Source: Fructobacillus sp. CRL 2054 (GTDB lineage Bacteria > Bacillota > Bacilli > Lactobacillales > Lactobacillaceae). From it: a DNA stretch of 64,000 nucleotides. The stretch lies in assembly GCF_028764065.1 (NCBI RefSeq), contig NZ_JACOFN010000005.1, positions 1 through 64,000 of the forward strand. The letters are read 5' to 3'. A program made the translations under genes and the position numbers. This document shows positions 16,509-25,032 of this stretch, one piece after another (position 1 is the first letter of the stretch; each line of letters starts with the position of its first letter). The notes under the pieces are model-generated. The model saw only the letters and a program-made list of their open reading frames with translations. It did not search any database and had not been told where the DNA came from.

Positions 16509-16788
16509 GACTAAGCTTCAACGCCTCCAATTACTTTTGACTGATTCTATTTTACACCTAATGGTTTCGACTTTCATGATGGGCGTAATATGAATAATTA
16601 GTACTTATAATCAGTTTTTATTCTTACGACTTTTTTGAATAAGTGATTGATTATCAATTTACTTTTTAATTAGTTTTATTTCAAAGCTAACAGTTCAATT
16701 TTTAATGCACATATCTGCTTTAAAATCCTGTACACTGTCTAGGTATTGCATTTATACAAAACGAGAGAGAAAGTATAGGAATAACAAA

Positions 16789-17991
16789 ATGAGTAGTCTA
16801 TTTGGATTATTATTTTTTGTAGGAATCATTTGGTTCTTTTTTGAGTGGCGGAAGAACCGTAAAAATGGTTTGAAACTGCAAAAGAAGGGAAAGTGGCTAT
16901 TAGTTCTTAGTTTGCTTTTCGTTATTGGCGCTACTACGACCGCAGATGCTGATGATAAATCATCTGATACTAGTCAAAAACAGTCAAAGGCTAGTCGTTC
17001 TTCTAAGAAGTCATCAAGTAGTAAGAAGAGCGATAGCAAAAAGTCTTCCGATAATAGTTCTTCAAACAGTTCTGATAAGAAGAGTGTTCAAGAAGCTGAT
17101 GGCATTCTGACTTTTACAGGTAAGAAACAGCACGCCATGGGAGATTTGGATTCTTTGAAGCGTGCGACATACTCCCATATTCAATTGCAGGATAAGGATG
17201 AACCTAAGAAGAAGCGTTCGGCCCGGTTGACCTATAATCCTGTTGGTTGGCATAACTTTAAGTTCTATTACGGGGATGGATCGAAGCAAGCTTGGCTAAT
17301 GAACCGTGGCCACTTGGTTGGCTATCAATTCTCAGGATTGAATGATGAGCCAAAGAATTTGGTTCCTGAAACGGCCTGGATGAATGCTGGTAATTATAAG
17401 GGCATGAACGATGGTAACAAGGATTCCATGCTTTATTATGAAAACCGCTTGGATTATTGGTTAGCTAACCACCCACATTACTGGTTGGATTATCAGGTCA
17501 AGCCAATTTATCAAGAGGATGAGTTGGTACCTCGTCAAGTTGCTCTGTCCTATGTTGGCCTTGATTCGGATGGAAAAGTCTTAGAAATTAAGTTGGGATC
17601 TGATAAGGAGAGTGTTGACGCTGCCGGAATCACGCACGTGACTTTGGATAACGTATCACCAAATGCACAGATTGACTATTTGACTGGACGTGCAACCAAT
17701 ATGGTTGATAAGGAAAGTCATACAGTTAGCTCCTCAAAGTCTAAAAAGAAGAGTAGTAAGAAGTCTTCTGAGAAGAAATCGGAACCTGCTCAGCAAGCCG
17801 CTGCTGTTGAACAACCAGCTCAAAACGAAAATGCTGGTTCCAGTCGAACGGTCTATGTAACGGGTGGTGGTAAGTCTAACGTTTACTGGTATGACACTAG
17901 TAACATGCCTGCTCGAACGAATAAGGCAAACATTATCACGATGACGGAAGCAGATGCCATTGCGCAGGGAAAGCGATTGTCGAATCGATAA
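16789..17991 (+). CDS. membrane-anchored DNA/RNA non-specific endonuclease (EndA-like)
   Basis: A 400-aa protein with two hydrophobic segments at the N-terminus (about 3-20 and 36-55), a Ser/Lys-rich low-complexity linker (about 60-105), and a DNA/RNA non-specific nuclease domain (about 105-285). The catalytic region reads NRGHLVGYQ where many relatives have DRGH; the histidine is kept and N(A)GNYKGMN supplies the usual metal-binding asparagines. A second Ser/Lys linker and a short C-terminal module (VYVTGGGKSNVYWY) follow. Start ATG 16789 has an AGGA eight bases upstream. EndA of streptococci degrades one strand of DNA at the membrane during transformation. A similar role is possible here because the window also carries comG genes. 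Confidence 0.85.
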   Translation: MSSLFGLLFFVGIIWFFFEWRKNRKNGLKLQKKGKWLLVLSLLFVIGATTTADADDKSSDTSQKQSKASRSSKKSSSSKKSDSKKSSDNSSSNSSDKKSVQEADGILTFTGKKQHAMGDLDSLKRATYSHIQLQDKDEPKKKRSARLTYNPVGWHNFKFYYGDGSKQAWLMNRGHLVGYQFSGLNDEPKNLVPETAWMNAGNYKGMNDGNKDSMLYYENRLDYWLANHPHYWLDYQVKPIYQEDELVPRQVALSYVGLDSDGKVLEIKLGSDKESVDAAGITHVTLDNVSPNAQIDYLTGRATNMVDKESHTVSSSKSKKKSSKKSSEKKSEPAQQAAAVEQPAQNENAGSSRTVYVTGGGKSNVYWYDTSNMPARTNKANIITMTEADAIAQGKRLSNR

Positions 17992-18067
17992 GACACGATA
18001 GTAGTTGAATAAATTTAAGCTTTAAAAGAACTGATTTTCACCAATTAAAAGAAGAAATGAGAAAATT

Positions 18068-18532
18068 ATGTTCGTTAGAAAGAGTTTGTTATCATTTGTA
18101 TTGTTGACTTTGTTAATAACAAGTGGAATTGTGCATCTTGGAGTGAATGTTTCAGCTAGTAGTACGACGAAGAGCAAGAAGGCTACTATTAAAAACTTAA
18201 ATAAGTGGTTCGAATTAGAAGAAAAACCTCGTTTTGAAAAAGATAAGCAAAATAATCCTGGTGAATTTTACACTGCTCAAACAGCTGACCAAGCTAGTCA
18301 TGTTAAAAAATATGAATTGAAAAAAGGAAACTTAGTTATTGTTTTGTCTAAAGCTGATAAAAAGAATCTTTCTTCAAAAGAGGTGTTAAAAATTGCGCAA
18401 CAAGCTATTTATGCATGGACTAGTGATTATCCAAAATACGATAAATTAGCATCAATGGTGAAAAATATTGAGGTAGATGGTTATTCTACAAAGTATGTTA
18501 AAAAGGCTAATAAGTATGTGATTTATAAGTAG
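18068..18532 (+). CDS. secreted protein of unknown function
   Basis: A 154-aa protein with a signal peptide (basic start MFVRKS, hydrophobic core about 7-26, likely cleavage after VSAS-type residues near 31). The mature part is lysine-rich, with no cysteine, no anchor motif and no domain I recognise. It follows the nuclease gene by 76 bases in the same direction and could be cotranscribed. Base composition is more AT-rich than its neighbours, which hints at a recent acquisition or weak selection. Confidence 0.65.
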   Translation: MFVRKSLLSFVLLTLLITSGIVHLGVNVSASSTTKSKKATIKNLNKWFELEEKPRFEKDKQNNPGEFYTAQTADQASHVKKYELKKGNLVIVLSKADKKNLSSKEVLKIAQQAIYAWTSDYPKYDKLASMVKNIEVDGYSTKYVKKANKYVIYK

Positions 18533-18580
18533 TCAGTACTTTATTGATGACATGAATTTTTTATTTACTGATATATATGA

Positions 18581-18621
18581 TAAAAAAGCAGCTACCTAAT
18601 CGATTCGGTAGTTGTTTTTTT
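18581..18621 (+). terminator. terminator after the secreted protein gene
   Basis: GCTACC / GGTAGT stem with a loop around ATCGATTC, flanked by A6 and T8. Confidence 0.8.
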
Positions 18622-18702
18622 TATGACAATCATTCATGAAAATGATGGTTTTTCAATGTTATGATTCTTTTGGAATAAGCTTAAAGCTTTACTGTTGATT
18701 TT

Positions 18703-18730
18703 AAAGTATCTGTTAAACGATACTTTTTTA
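18703..18730 (+). terminator. orphan terminator hairpin
   Basis: AAAGTATC (18703-18710) pairs with GATACTTT (18719-18726), followed by TTTT. No gene is recognised immediately upstream. Confidence 0.55.
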
Positions 18731-18874
18731 AGCGTACGAATAGTCTGGGGAGCCGAGGCGTATGTGATTAATTATCTCTTCTGAAACTTTAACCACTTAT
18801 TCAACTGAGCTAATAGTAACTAAGTAGTAAATTTTTTTCTAATTTATTTACAGAAAATTTTTGCTTAGTTTCTT

Positions 18875-18915
18875 AAAAAAGTCAGCATTCCATCACGGTT
18901 TGCTGGCTCTTTTTT
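18875..18915 (+). terminator. orphan terminator hairpin
   Basis: AGTCAGCA (18880-18887) pairs with TGCTGGCT (18901-18908, one GU pair), flanked by an A run and T6. No gene is recognised between this and the previous hairpin. Confidence 0.6.
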
Positions 18916-19052
18916 ATGTATTTAGAAGGATATCACGATTTCTGTTGTTTAGAGGATTTCTGAGACATTGTATTTATAAATCATAATGCTAGAATGAAGG
19001 TGTATTCAGATGAACGACTTTTTTAGCCGCACGCGTAAAAAGGAGATTGATG

Positions 19053-20825
19053 ATGCATTACAGTTCAGGAAATTATGAAGCTTTCGCACATCCCCGCAAG
19101 CCCGAGGGTGTTGATCAAAAGAGCGCCTACATTGTTGGTGGGGGACTAGCTGGATTATCAGCTGCCGTCTTCTTAATTCGTGATGGTCAGATGGCCGGAA
19201 ACAGGATTCATATCTTGGAAGAATTAAAAGTCAACGGTGGTTCTTTGGATGGAACGGAACGTCCTGACGTGGGTTATGTTACCCGTGGTGGCCGTGAGAT
19301 GGAGAACCATTTCGAGTGCCTTTGGGATATGTACCGGTCAATTCCATCTTTGGAAGTTCCCGGGGCATCTTACTTGGATGAGTACTACTGGTTGGATAAG
19401 GATGATCCAAACACTTCAAATTGCCGTATGATTGAGAAACGCGGAAACGAAGTGCCAACTGATGGTCAATACACCCTTGGTAAGGCCTCGAAGGAATTGA
19501 TGAAGTTAATCATGATTCCTGAAGAGAAGTTGGGTAATCAAACGATTGAAGACTTCTTCTCCGATGACTTCTTCAAGTCTAATTTCTGGACTTACTGGGC
19601 AACGATGTTTGCCTTTGAAAAGTGGCACTCACTAGCTGAGATGCGCCGTTACATGATGCGTTTCATTCACCACATTGATGGCTTGCCTGACTTTTCAGCC
19701 CTTAAATTTAATAAGTATAACCAGTACACCTCAATGGTCATGCCACTGTTGAAGTACTTGGAGGACCACGGTGTGGACTTCCAGTTGGGTACGAAAGTAC
19801 AAAACGTTGAAGTCGATACGTTCAATGGTCAAAAAGTCGCCAAGAAGATTGATATGACGGTTGATGGTGAAGCAAAGTCCATTGAGTTGACCAAGGATGA
19901 CTTAGTCTTCGTTACGAACGGTTCTATCACTGAAAGTTCAACTTACGGTGATCAAAACACGCCTGCTGAAAAGACGGACGCGCCTGGTGGTTCTTGGAAG
20001 CTTTGGGAAAACTTGGCCGCCCAGTCGGATGACTTTGGCCACCCAGGTGTCTTCTATAAGAACTTGCCTAAGAAGTCCTGGTTTATCTCTGCTACGGCGA
20101 CAATCAAAAACACCGAGTTGGACCCATACATTGAGCGTTTGACGAAGCGTTCCTTGCATGACCACAAGGTTAACACCGGTGGAATCATCACAATTACCGA
20201 TTCGAACTGGATGATGAGTTTCGCCGTTCACCGTCAACCTCACTTTAAGAGCCAAAAGGAAAACGAGACCATCGTTTGGATTTATGGTTTGTACTCTGAC
20301 GTTGAAGGAAATTACATTCATAAGAAGATTGAAGATTGCTCTGGTCAAGAAATTGCCAAAGAATTGCTCTACCACTTAGGTGTGCCTGAGAGCGAAATCG
20401 ACCGCTTGTCATCAGAAGATTCGATGAACACGGTGCCTGTTTACATGCCATTCATCACCTCTTACTTCATGCCACGTGTAAAGGGTGATCGTCCTGATGT
20501 TATCCCTGAAGGTTCACAGAATTTGGCCTTCATTGGTAACTTCGCGGAGTCACCAACCCGTGACACGGTCTTTACGACTGAGTATTCAGTCCGTACGTCA
20601 ATGGAAGCGGTCTACAGCCTCTTGAACGTTGAGCGTGCTGTACCTGAGGTCTTCAACTCAACCTACGATATCCGCTACTTGCTCCGTGCCATGTACTACA
20701 TGAACGACAAGAAAGGTGTCTTGGAAGCCGATTTGCCAATTCCGAAGTTGGTGGCCAAAGTTGGTTTGAACAAAATCAAGGGTACCTGGATTGAACAATT
20801 AATGAAGGAGCAGCATTTGATGTAA
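19053..20825 (+). CDS. ohyA: oleate hydratase
   Basis: FAD-dependent fatty acid double-bond hydratase (MCRA family), 590 aa, the usual length. The dinucleotide-binding motif [11 protein letters not shown] is near residues 28-38, followed by the family block with [15 protein letters not shown]. It converts oleic acid to 10-hydroxystearic acid, which detoxifies unsaturated fatty acids at the membrane. AAGGAG at 19040-19045 favours ATG 19053 (7-base spacing) over the adjacent ATG 19050 and TTG 19047. It stands alone in its transcription unit, upstream of a CsbD-like gene. Confidence 0.95.
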   Translation: MHYSSGNYEAFAHPRKPEGVDQKSAYIVGGGLAGLSAAVFLIRDGQMAGNRIHILEELKVNGGSLDGTERPDVGYVTRGGREMENHFECLWDMYRSIPSLEVPGASYLDEYYWLDKDDPNTSNCRMIEKRGNEVPTDGQYTLGKASKELMKLIMIPEEKLGNQTIEDFFSDDFFKSNFWTYWATMFAFEKWHSLAEMRRYMMRFIHHIDGLPDFSALKFNKYNQYTSMVMPLLKYLEDHGVDFQLGTKVQNVEVDTFNGQKVAKKIDMTVDGEAKSIELTKDDLVFVTNGSITESSTYGDQNTPAEKTDAPGGSWKLWENLAAQSDDFGHPGVFYKNLPKKSWFISATATIKNTELDPYIERLTKRSLHDHKVNTGGIITITDSNWMMSFAVHRQPHFKSQKENETIVWIYGLYSDVEGNYIHKKIEDCSGQEIAKELLYHLGVPESEIDRLSSEDSMNTVPVYMPFITSYFMPRVKGDRPDVIPEGSQNLAFIGNFAESPTRDTVFTTEYSVRTSMEAVYSLLNVERAVPEVFNSTYDIRYLLRAMYYMNDKKGVLEADLPIPKLVAKVGLNKIKGTWIEQLMKEQHLM

Positions 20826-20913
20826 AAGTCGGAGACGACTTTTCCTAGATTTAATACTGAGCTGTTTTGAAACTACAATAGATTTAGATAAAAGAAGAAA
20901 GGGGCACGTAGAT

Positions 20914-21063
20914 ATGTCATTTGAAGATAAAATGGATGCGGCAAAGGATAAGTTTGAAGGCGACGCCAAGAAGGCGGAAGGCAAGTCAAAGGAATTTGCT
21001 GCCGATGCTAAAGATGGCGCTAAAAAGTTTGCTGATAAAGCAAAGGGTGCCTTTAAAAAGTAA
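20914..21063 (+). CDS. CsbD-like small stress protein
   Basis: A 49-aa, very hydrophilic protein of Lys/Ala/Asp/Glu-rich helix: MSFEDKMDAAKDKFEGDAKK and similar, with repeated A-K-D/G-K steps typical of the CsbD/YjbJ family. These proteins are abundant in general stress responses; their molecular role is unclear. GAAAGGGG lies a short distance upstream of ATG 20914. It follows ohyA by 88 bases with a terminator behind it. Confidence 0.8.
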   Translation: MSFEDKMDAAKDKFEGDAKKAEGKSKEFAADAKDGAKKFADKAKGAFKK

Positions 21064-21099
21064 TGTTGATTAAACGAGAGTTTAAATGACGACAATATA

Positions 21100-21138
21100 A
21101 AAAAAGGAAACGACTCGGGTTGAGTGGCTTCCTTTTTG
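21100..21138 (+). terminator. terminator after the CsbD-like gene
   Basis: AAAAGGAA...GACTC / GAGT...TTCCTTTT hairpin with a GGGTT loop and T run. It may also act for the convergent minus-strand gene. Confidence 0.7.
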
Positions 21139-21163
21139 TTTTGTAATGACAGTTTATACGTTG

Positions 21164-22246
21164 TTAAACTTCTTGTATTCTTCTTTCATTCTTTCGATAA
21201 GCCCAAAACAATACTAGCTGTCCTATCAATAAGAACGCCAACAGAACAGCAACATCTGAACTAACGTTTAAATTATTCAGTGAGATTAATTTTTTAAAGC
21301 CGTTGATACTATAAGTCATTGGCAAATAGCTGTTAATGGTTTGGAAGAAAGATCCTGATAGTTGAATGGCGTAGGTTCCACCTGATGAAGAGGTTTGAAG
21401 CATGGTGATTAGTAATACAAGAAGTGACCCAATGCCCGGAATCAACTTGTTTAGACCAACGATAATGCTAGTAAAACTTGCCGAAACTAAGACGAAGAAG
21501 GGGATGACCGCTAGCGGTTGGTCCATGTGAATTTTCAATAGAGAGGAACCAATAACGAAGAGCAGGATTGCTTGAATCATACCGATTAGCAGTGGAATAC
21601 CAAACTCAATCAGCCAGTACTTTTTTAACGAAAGGTTTTTACGACTGAAAACGCGCATGACAAATTGCGAAACGAAGATGCCACCGACAAAGAGCGTTAG
21701 TGAAAAGATGTAGGGGGCCATGGCTGTTCCATTATTGGGAACGGCATGAGTTTCGATATTTTTGAGCTGGAGAACCTCTGGGTCAAGTGGTTGGATACTG
21801 TTTATTTTTGACGACTGAAGGTACTGTTGGTAGATGCTTTGATTCATTTTAGTAATGAATGCGAACATGGTATTCTTTAAAATTTTTGTTGTCGTATAAC
21901 CCAGGCCTTCGGAGGTGATTAGTTTAACTTCTGGGTGCTTTTTTGTGAGAGGGTAATGGGTCAAATCTTGGTTGAAGTCCTTGTCGAATTCAATGATGGC
22001 GTAGACTTTACCATTCTTTAAAGCGTTCTGTGCTTGCTGAGGCGTTTCGACTTTGCTATCAAAGAGTGATTGCGAATGGATTGCTGATTGTACGGGATTG
22101 TTAGTGGTCGAAACTACGGCTACGGGTAATTTAGAGACTTTTCCGTAGGGATCCATCAGGGCGCCTAAAAAGAGGCTGGAGTAGATCACGGGGATGAGTG
22201 CCATACAAAGGATGACAAATAAAAATGTGATTTTACGTTTTTTCAT
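21164..22246 (-). CDS. YhgE/Pip-like ABC-2 membrane protein
   Basis: A 360-aa protein with an N-terminal membrane helix (about 6-28), an extracytoplasmic domain of about 150 residues (with PVAVVSTTNNPVQSA and the AQNALKNGKVYAIIEFDKDF motif), then about six C-terminal membrane segments. This is the layout of YhgE/Pip and DUF3533-type proteins related to ABC-2 permeases. No ATPase gene is next to it. It diverges from an Rrf2 regulator across a region with two palindromes, so it is probably that regulator's target. Substrate unknown; relatives act in toxic-compound efflux or type VII-associated export. Confidence 0.8.
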   Translation of the reverse strand: MKKRKITFLFVILCMALIPVIYSSLFLGALMDPYGKVSKLPVAVVSTTNNPVQSAIHSQSLFDSKVETPQQAQNALKNGKVYAIIEFDKDFNQDLTHYPLTKKHPEVKLITSEGLGYTTTKILKNTMFAFITKMNQSIYQQYLQSSKINSIQPLDPEVLQLKNIETHAVPNNGTAMAPYIFSLTLFVGGIFVSQFVMRVFSRKNLSLKKYWLIEFGIPLLIGMIQAILLFVIGSSLLKIHMDQPLAVIPFFVLVSASFTSIIVGLNKLIPGIGSLLVLLITMLQTSSSGGTYAIQLSGSFFQTINSYLPMTYSINGFKKLISLNNLNVSSDVAVLLAFLLIGQLVLFWAYRKNERRIQEV

Positions 22247-22301
22247 TTTGTTCTTCCTGATTTTCTATGAATTTTTGGTGTTTTCTAGAAAAGAAGATAT
22301 A

Positions 22302-22317
22302 ATTATCTGTGGATAAT
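22302..22317. promoter_or_regulatory. candidate Rrf2 operator 1
   Basis: ATTATC-TGTG-GATAAT, perfect 6-bp arms, between the divergent YhgE-like and Rrf2 genes. It shares the TATC...GATA core with the second palindrome. Confidence 0.6.
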
Positions 22318-22346
22318 TAATATCTACGGTAACCATATACATAGTA

Positions 22347-22358
22347 TATCCATGGATA
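22347..22358. promoter_or_regulatory. candidate Rrf2 operator 2
   Basis: TATCCATGGATA, a perfect 12-base palindrome 29 bases upstream of the Rrf2 start codon, with the same TATC/GATA half-sites as operator 1. Confidence 0.6.
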
Positions 22359-22386
22359 AATAAAGTCAACAGAAAAAAGGTCGGAA

Positions 22387-22863
22387 ATGAAATACAGTAA
22401 AGCTTATTTTGAATCAATCGCCGTCGTTGTGATGCTGGCCGAACTACCAGCCGGACGTTCTTTAAAATCAAAAGAAATTAGCGAATCAATGGAAGTTTCA
22501 CATTCCTATTTGCAAAAGATTGCCAATAAGTTGAATAAGGCTGGAATTATTGAGTCGACGGCATCGAAAAACGGGGGCTTTGCGATGAAGGCAAACATTC
22601 ACAGCTTGACCCTGTATGATTTATTTGTAGCGATTGAAGGGGATGAACCCTTCGGGACTGGCTATAACCGGGAAGAAATCGAAAAGATGTTCATCACGTC
22701 AAAGAACATCGAGTCGTCAATTTCAAAAACTAGTCAGATGTTAATTACTGCGGAAGAGGCTATGAAGAATTCGCTTAAAGAGCAGCGGGTAGCAGAAATC
22801 ATTCCCCGCGATGAAGAGGGGAACCTGTTAGAAATTGATTGGCAGACCCTGATTGGTAAATAA
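22387..22863 (+). CDS. Rrf2 family transcriptional regulator
   Basis: A 158-aa Rrf2 protein: N-terminal winged helix (about 1-65) with SKEISESMEVSHSYLQKIANKLNKAG, then a wing and the family dimer helix. It contains no cysteine, so unlike IscR or NsrR it cannot hold a Fe-S cluster through Cys ligands. It probably senses something else. It diverges from the YhgE/Pip-like gene with two TATC/GATA palindromes in between, so autoregulation and control of that gene are likely (inference). Confidence 0.9.
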   Translation: MKYSKAYFESIAVVVMLAELPAGRSLKSKEISESMEVSHSYLQKIANKLNKAGIIESTASKNGGFAMKANIHSLTLYDLFVAIEGDEPFGTGYNREEIEKMFITSKNIESSISKTSQMLITAEEAMKNSLKEQRVAEIIPRDEEGNLLEIDWQTLIGK

Positions 22864-22892
22864 AAAAGCTACTCAACCGAGTAGCCTTTTTG
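22862..22892. terminator. terminator between the Rrf2 gene and a small minus-strand gene
   Basis: GCTACT / GAGTAGC-type stem with a CAACC loop, A6 and T5 flanks. Confidence 0.8.
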
Positions 22893-22900
22893 ATTGAATT

Positions 22901-23023
22901 TTAAGCTAGCAACCAGGTGTAGCCCACCATGCATAGTACTGCAAGAATGCAGACCAGGATAAACCAAGGTTTCTTATACAAATAAAAGGTTGGCTGGCTG
23001 TTTTCTTTTTGATCGTTTTTCAT
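22901..23023 (-). CDS. 40-aa single-pass membrane protein
   Basis: A short frame encoding MKNDQKENSQPTFYLYKKPW and then a hydrophobic helix ending MVGYTWLLA. It has a strong AAAAAGGAG ribosome binding site nine bases before ATG and ends at TAA 22901-22903, just before a bidirectional terminator. The polar head plus one membrane helix resembles the DUF4044-type or similar tiny membrane proteins of lactic acid bacteria. That likeness is weak and the function is unknown. Confidence 0.6.
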   Translation of the reverse strand: MKNDQKENSQPTFYLYKKPWFILVCILAVLCMVGYTWLLA

Positions 23024-23128
23024 TGCAGCTACTCCTTTTTACTTTCTCTCTGCATCGAATATAGACCGCTTGGTCATAAAATGCAAAGAGCGCTATAATA
23101 GAATTATTCTTAATAACTGGAGGGTTCT

Positions 23129-23329
23129 ATGAAATTCGGAATGCGAACACCATCGTTGAAAAAGTCGTTTAGTGCACGAACGAAGGGACGCGCAACACGT
23201 GCCTGGAAGTCAGCTGTGATTCCTGGCTATGGAAAGAAGGGCATGGGGATGATTAAGAACCCTCGTAAGTCACTACACAATCGGATTTACCACCGTACGA
23301 CTTTTTCACTGACAGATTTGTTGAAATAG
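23129..23329 (+). CDS. small basic conserved protein, unknown function
   Basis: A 66-aa protein rich in Lys, Arg and Gly, with RTPSLKKSFSARTKGRAT and GYGKKGMGMIKNPRK. It has GGAGGGTT eight bases upstream of the ATG. Similar short basic proteins are widespread in lactobacilli and sometimes labelled phage proteins, but no phage gene is near. The pattern suggests nucleic acid binding, without proof. It is monocistronic, followed by a terminator shared with thyA. Confidence 0.75.
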   Translation: MKFGMRTPSLKKSFSARTKGRATRAWKSAVIPGYGKKGMGMIKNPRKSLHNRIYHRTTFSLTDLLK

Positions 23330-23337
23330 GATAAAAG

Positions 23338-23367
23338 AAAAGCAGGCCATAACGGTCTGCTTTTTTT
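23338..23367. terminator. bidirectional terminator between the small basic gene and thyA
   Basis: AAAGCAGGCC / GGTCTGCTTT stem with an ATAAC loop, A run on one side and T7 on the other. Confidence 0.85.
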
Positions 23368-23376
23368 GTGCTTAAA

Positions 23377-24339
23377 TTAAACGGCAACGGGTGCCTTGAT
23401 GGCTGGTTCTGATTCATAGTCAACTAACTTGATATCGTCCATCGTGTAGTCAAAGATGGACTTCACTTCTGGGTTTAACCAGATTTTTGGTAACTTGTGC
23501 ATTGGACGGGAAAGTTGTTCCTTCACTTGATCCACGTGGTTCTTGTAGATGTGGGTATCGCCGATGGTGTGGACAAAGTCACCAACTTCCAAGCCAGTTT
23601 GTGCCGCAATCATGTGAATGAGCAGTGAGTAGGAGGCAATGTTAAATGGTACGCCGAGGAAGAAGTCACCGGAGCGCTGGTACAGTTGCGCAGATAATTT
23701 ACCGTCTGCTACGTAGAATTGAGAAAGCACGTGGCAGGAAGGAAGTGGTGCTTGTGGGGTTGTTTCAGGGTTCCAGGCAGTAAGAATGAGGCGACGTGAA
23801 TTTGGATTTGTCTTAATCTGTTCGATTAGGTTTGAAATTTGGTCGGTCTCTTGGCCACCAGGAAGAACGGAAGCCCATGAACGCCAAAGCTTACCGTATA
23901 CTTCACCAATGTAGCCAAACTTTTCCATGAAGTCATCGTCTTCTAGAATGAGTTGAACGAAGCGGTTCTTCTGCTTCAAGTATTCTTCCTTGAATTCTGG
24001 GTCTTGTTCAGAACGGAGACCAAAGTCGGTCATGTCAGGCCCATCGTAGTCTTCTGATTCCACCCATTGCTGGAATGCCCATTCGTCCCAAATGTGGTTA
24101 TTGTGTTGGAGCAAGAAACGGATGTTGTTATCACCGCGCAAGAACCAGAGTAGTTCGGACTTGATGAGCTTGAAGAAGACTTTTTTAGTCGTTAGCAATG
24201 GGAAGCCTTCGGAAAGGTCGAAACGCATTTGCGTCCCAAAGATGGAGTAGGTTCCGGTACCAGTACGGTCGCCCTTCTCGTGTCCTTCGTCCAAAATCTT
24301 TTGGGCTAAGTTCAAATATTGTTCTTCATTCTTGCTCAT
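23377..24339 (-). CDS. thyA: thymidylate synthase
   Basis: Converts dUMP to dTMP with methylenetetrahydrofolate, 320 aa. The catalytic cysteine sits in [13 protein letters not shown], the dUMP-binding [13 protein letters not shown] block follows, and the N-terminal [11 protein letters not shown] loop is present. The length fits the longer lactobacillar ThyA. GAGGA precedes the ATG. It lies downstream of comEB on the same strand. dCMP deaminase supplies dUMP, so the neighbours form a short thymidylate supply route. Confidence 0.97.
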   Translation of the reverse strand: MSKNEEQYLNLAQKILDEGHEKGDRTGTGTYSIFGTQMRFDLSEGFPLLTTKKVFFKLIKSELLWFLRGDNNIRFLLQHNNHIWDEWAFQQWVESEDYDGPDMTDFGLRSEQDPEFKEEYLKQKNRFVQLILEDDDFMEKFGYIGEVYGKLWRSWASVLPGGQETDQISNLIEQIKTNPNSRRLILTAWNPETTPQAPLPSCHVLSQFYVADGKLSAQLYQRSGDFFLGVPFNIASYSLLIHMIAAQTGLEVGDFVHTIGDTHIYKNHVDQVKEQLSRPMHKLPKIWLNPEVKSIFDYTMDDIKLVDYESEPAIKAPVAV

Positions 24340-24430
24340 CTGACATCCTCGATTTCTTGAAAATTCTTCTATTAAGTATGAGCAATTCGGCGCTTATTTG
24401 CAAGACTTTTAATTTAGCTTGAGTCTAAAT

Positions 24431-24460
24431 AAAAAGTCCAGCCTTAGGCTGGACGGGTTT
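24431..24460 (-). terminator. terminator after comEB
   Basis: On the minus strand, GTCCAGCC / GGCTGGAC stem followed by T5. It lies between comEB and thyA, so thyA likely has its own promoter. Confidence 0.8.
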
Positions 24461-24466
24461 CGTATC

Positions 24467-24943
24467 TTATTTAATAAATTGTCCCAAATCAATTTGTTCT
24501 GCCGTTTCCTTTTCGAAAGGCACTTGAACGAGTGGCACATGCTTTTGCTTGAGCAATTCTTCCGCAAAGGGGTCGTTGCGGTAGTCACGCATAAACTTAA
24601 TGTTTTTGATGCCGGCTTGTAAGAGCAACTTGGTACAGAAAACGCAGGGAGCATCGGTCACGTAAAGCGTTGAGTCTTCAACGGGAATTCCCATTGAAGC
24701 GGCTTGCATGAGGGCGTTCTGCTCAGCGTGAACGGCACGGATGCAGTGGCCGTCAACGATGTAATCACCAACTTCGGTACAGTGGGGTGTGCCTGAAACG
24801 GCGCCATTATAGCCAGAGGCGATGATTCGGTGATCCTTTACAAGGATGGCCCCAACGTGTCGTCGTGTACAAGTCGAACGAGTCGATAGGATTGCAGATT
24901 GCGCGATGAAATACTGGTCCCATGAAATGCGTTGATCGGCCAT
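24467..24943 (-). CDS. comEB: dCMP deaminase (ComEB family)
   Basis: Zinc-dependent deoxycytidylate deaminase, 158 aa. The zinc site is HAE (in VHAEQNALMQA) with PCVFC supplying the two cysteines. It makes dUMP from dCMP for thymidylate synthesis. Start at 24943 is supported by AAAGGAG a few bases upstream; a longer frame would add residues with no homology. It diverges from folD, whose product uses folate cofactors in the same pathway. Confidence 0.94.
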   Translation of the reverse strand: MADQRISWDQYFIAQSAILSTRSTCTRRHVGAILVKDHRIIASGYNGAVSGTPHCTEVGDYIVDGHCIRAVHAEQNALMQAASMGIPVEDSTLYVTDAPCVFCTKLLLQAGIKNIKFMRDYRNDPFAEELLKQKHVPLVQVPFEKETAEQIDLGQFIK

Positions 24944-25032
24944 TTTGTCTCCTTTAGTTGCAAACATTTGTTAAAATAACAGTAATATTATTTTACAACA
25001 GTTCCGCCGAATGGGCGAGTAAAGAGGCAATG

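Larger units (their letters stand above)
18622..19052. other. gene-poor spacer with two orphan terminators and a tRNA D-arm-like motif
   Basis: About 430 bases without a supported gene. It holds two further terminator-like hairpins (18703-18730 and 18875-18915) with nothing recognisable to terminate. Read on the minus strand, 18801-18814 gives ATTAGCTCAGTTGA, nearly the universal tRNA D-arm sequence, but no cloverleaf forms around it. Just before the oleate hydratase gene, TTGTAT (18968-18973) and TAGAAT (18990-18995) are a possible promoter. Confidence 0.45.

Noticed and set aside
16509-16788. Possible gene in the spacer before the nuclease
   Set aside because: The AT-rich stretch has no frame with a ribosome binding site beyond the upstream part of the nuclease frame; I see only promoter-like sequence.
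17636-17645. CACGTG-containing sequence as a possible parS site
   Set aside because: Flanks do not match TGTTTCACGTGAAACA, and it lies in the nuclease coding frame.
23129-23329. Small basic protein as evidence of a prophage remnant
   Set aside because: No integrase, portal, terminase, lysin or att-like repeats are near, and flanking genes are core metabolism.
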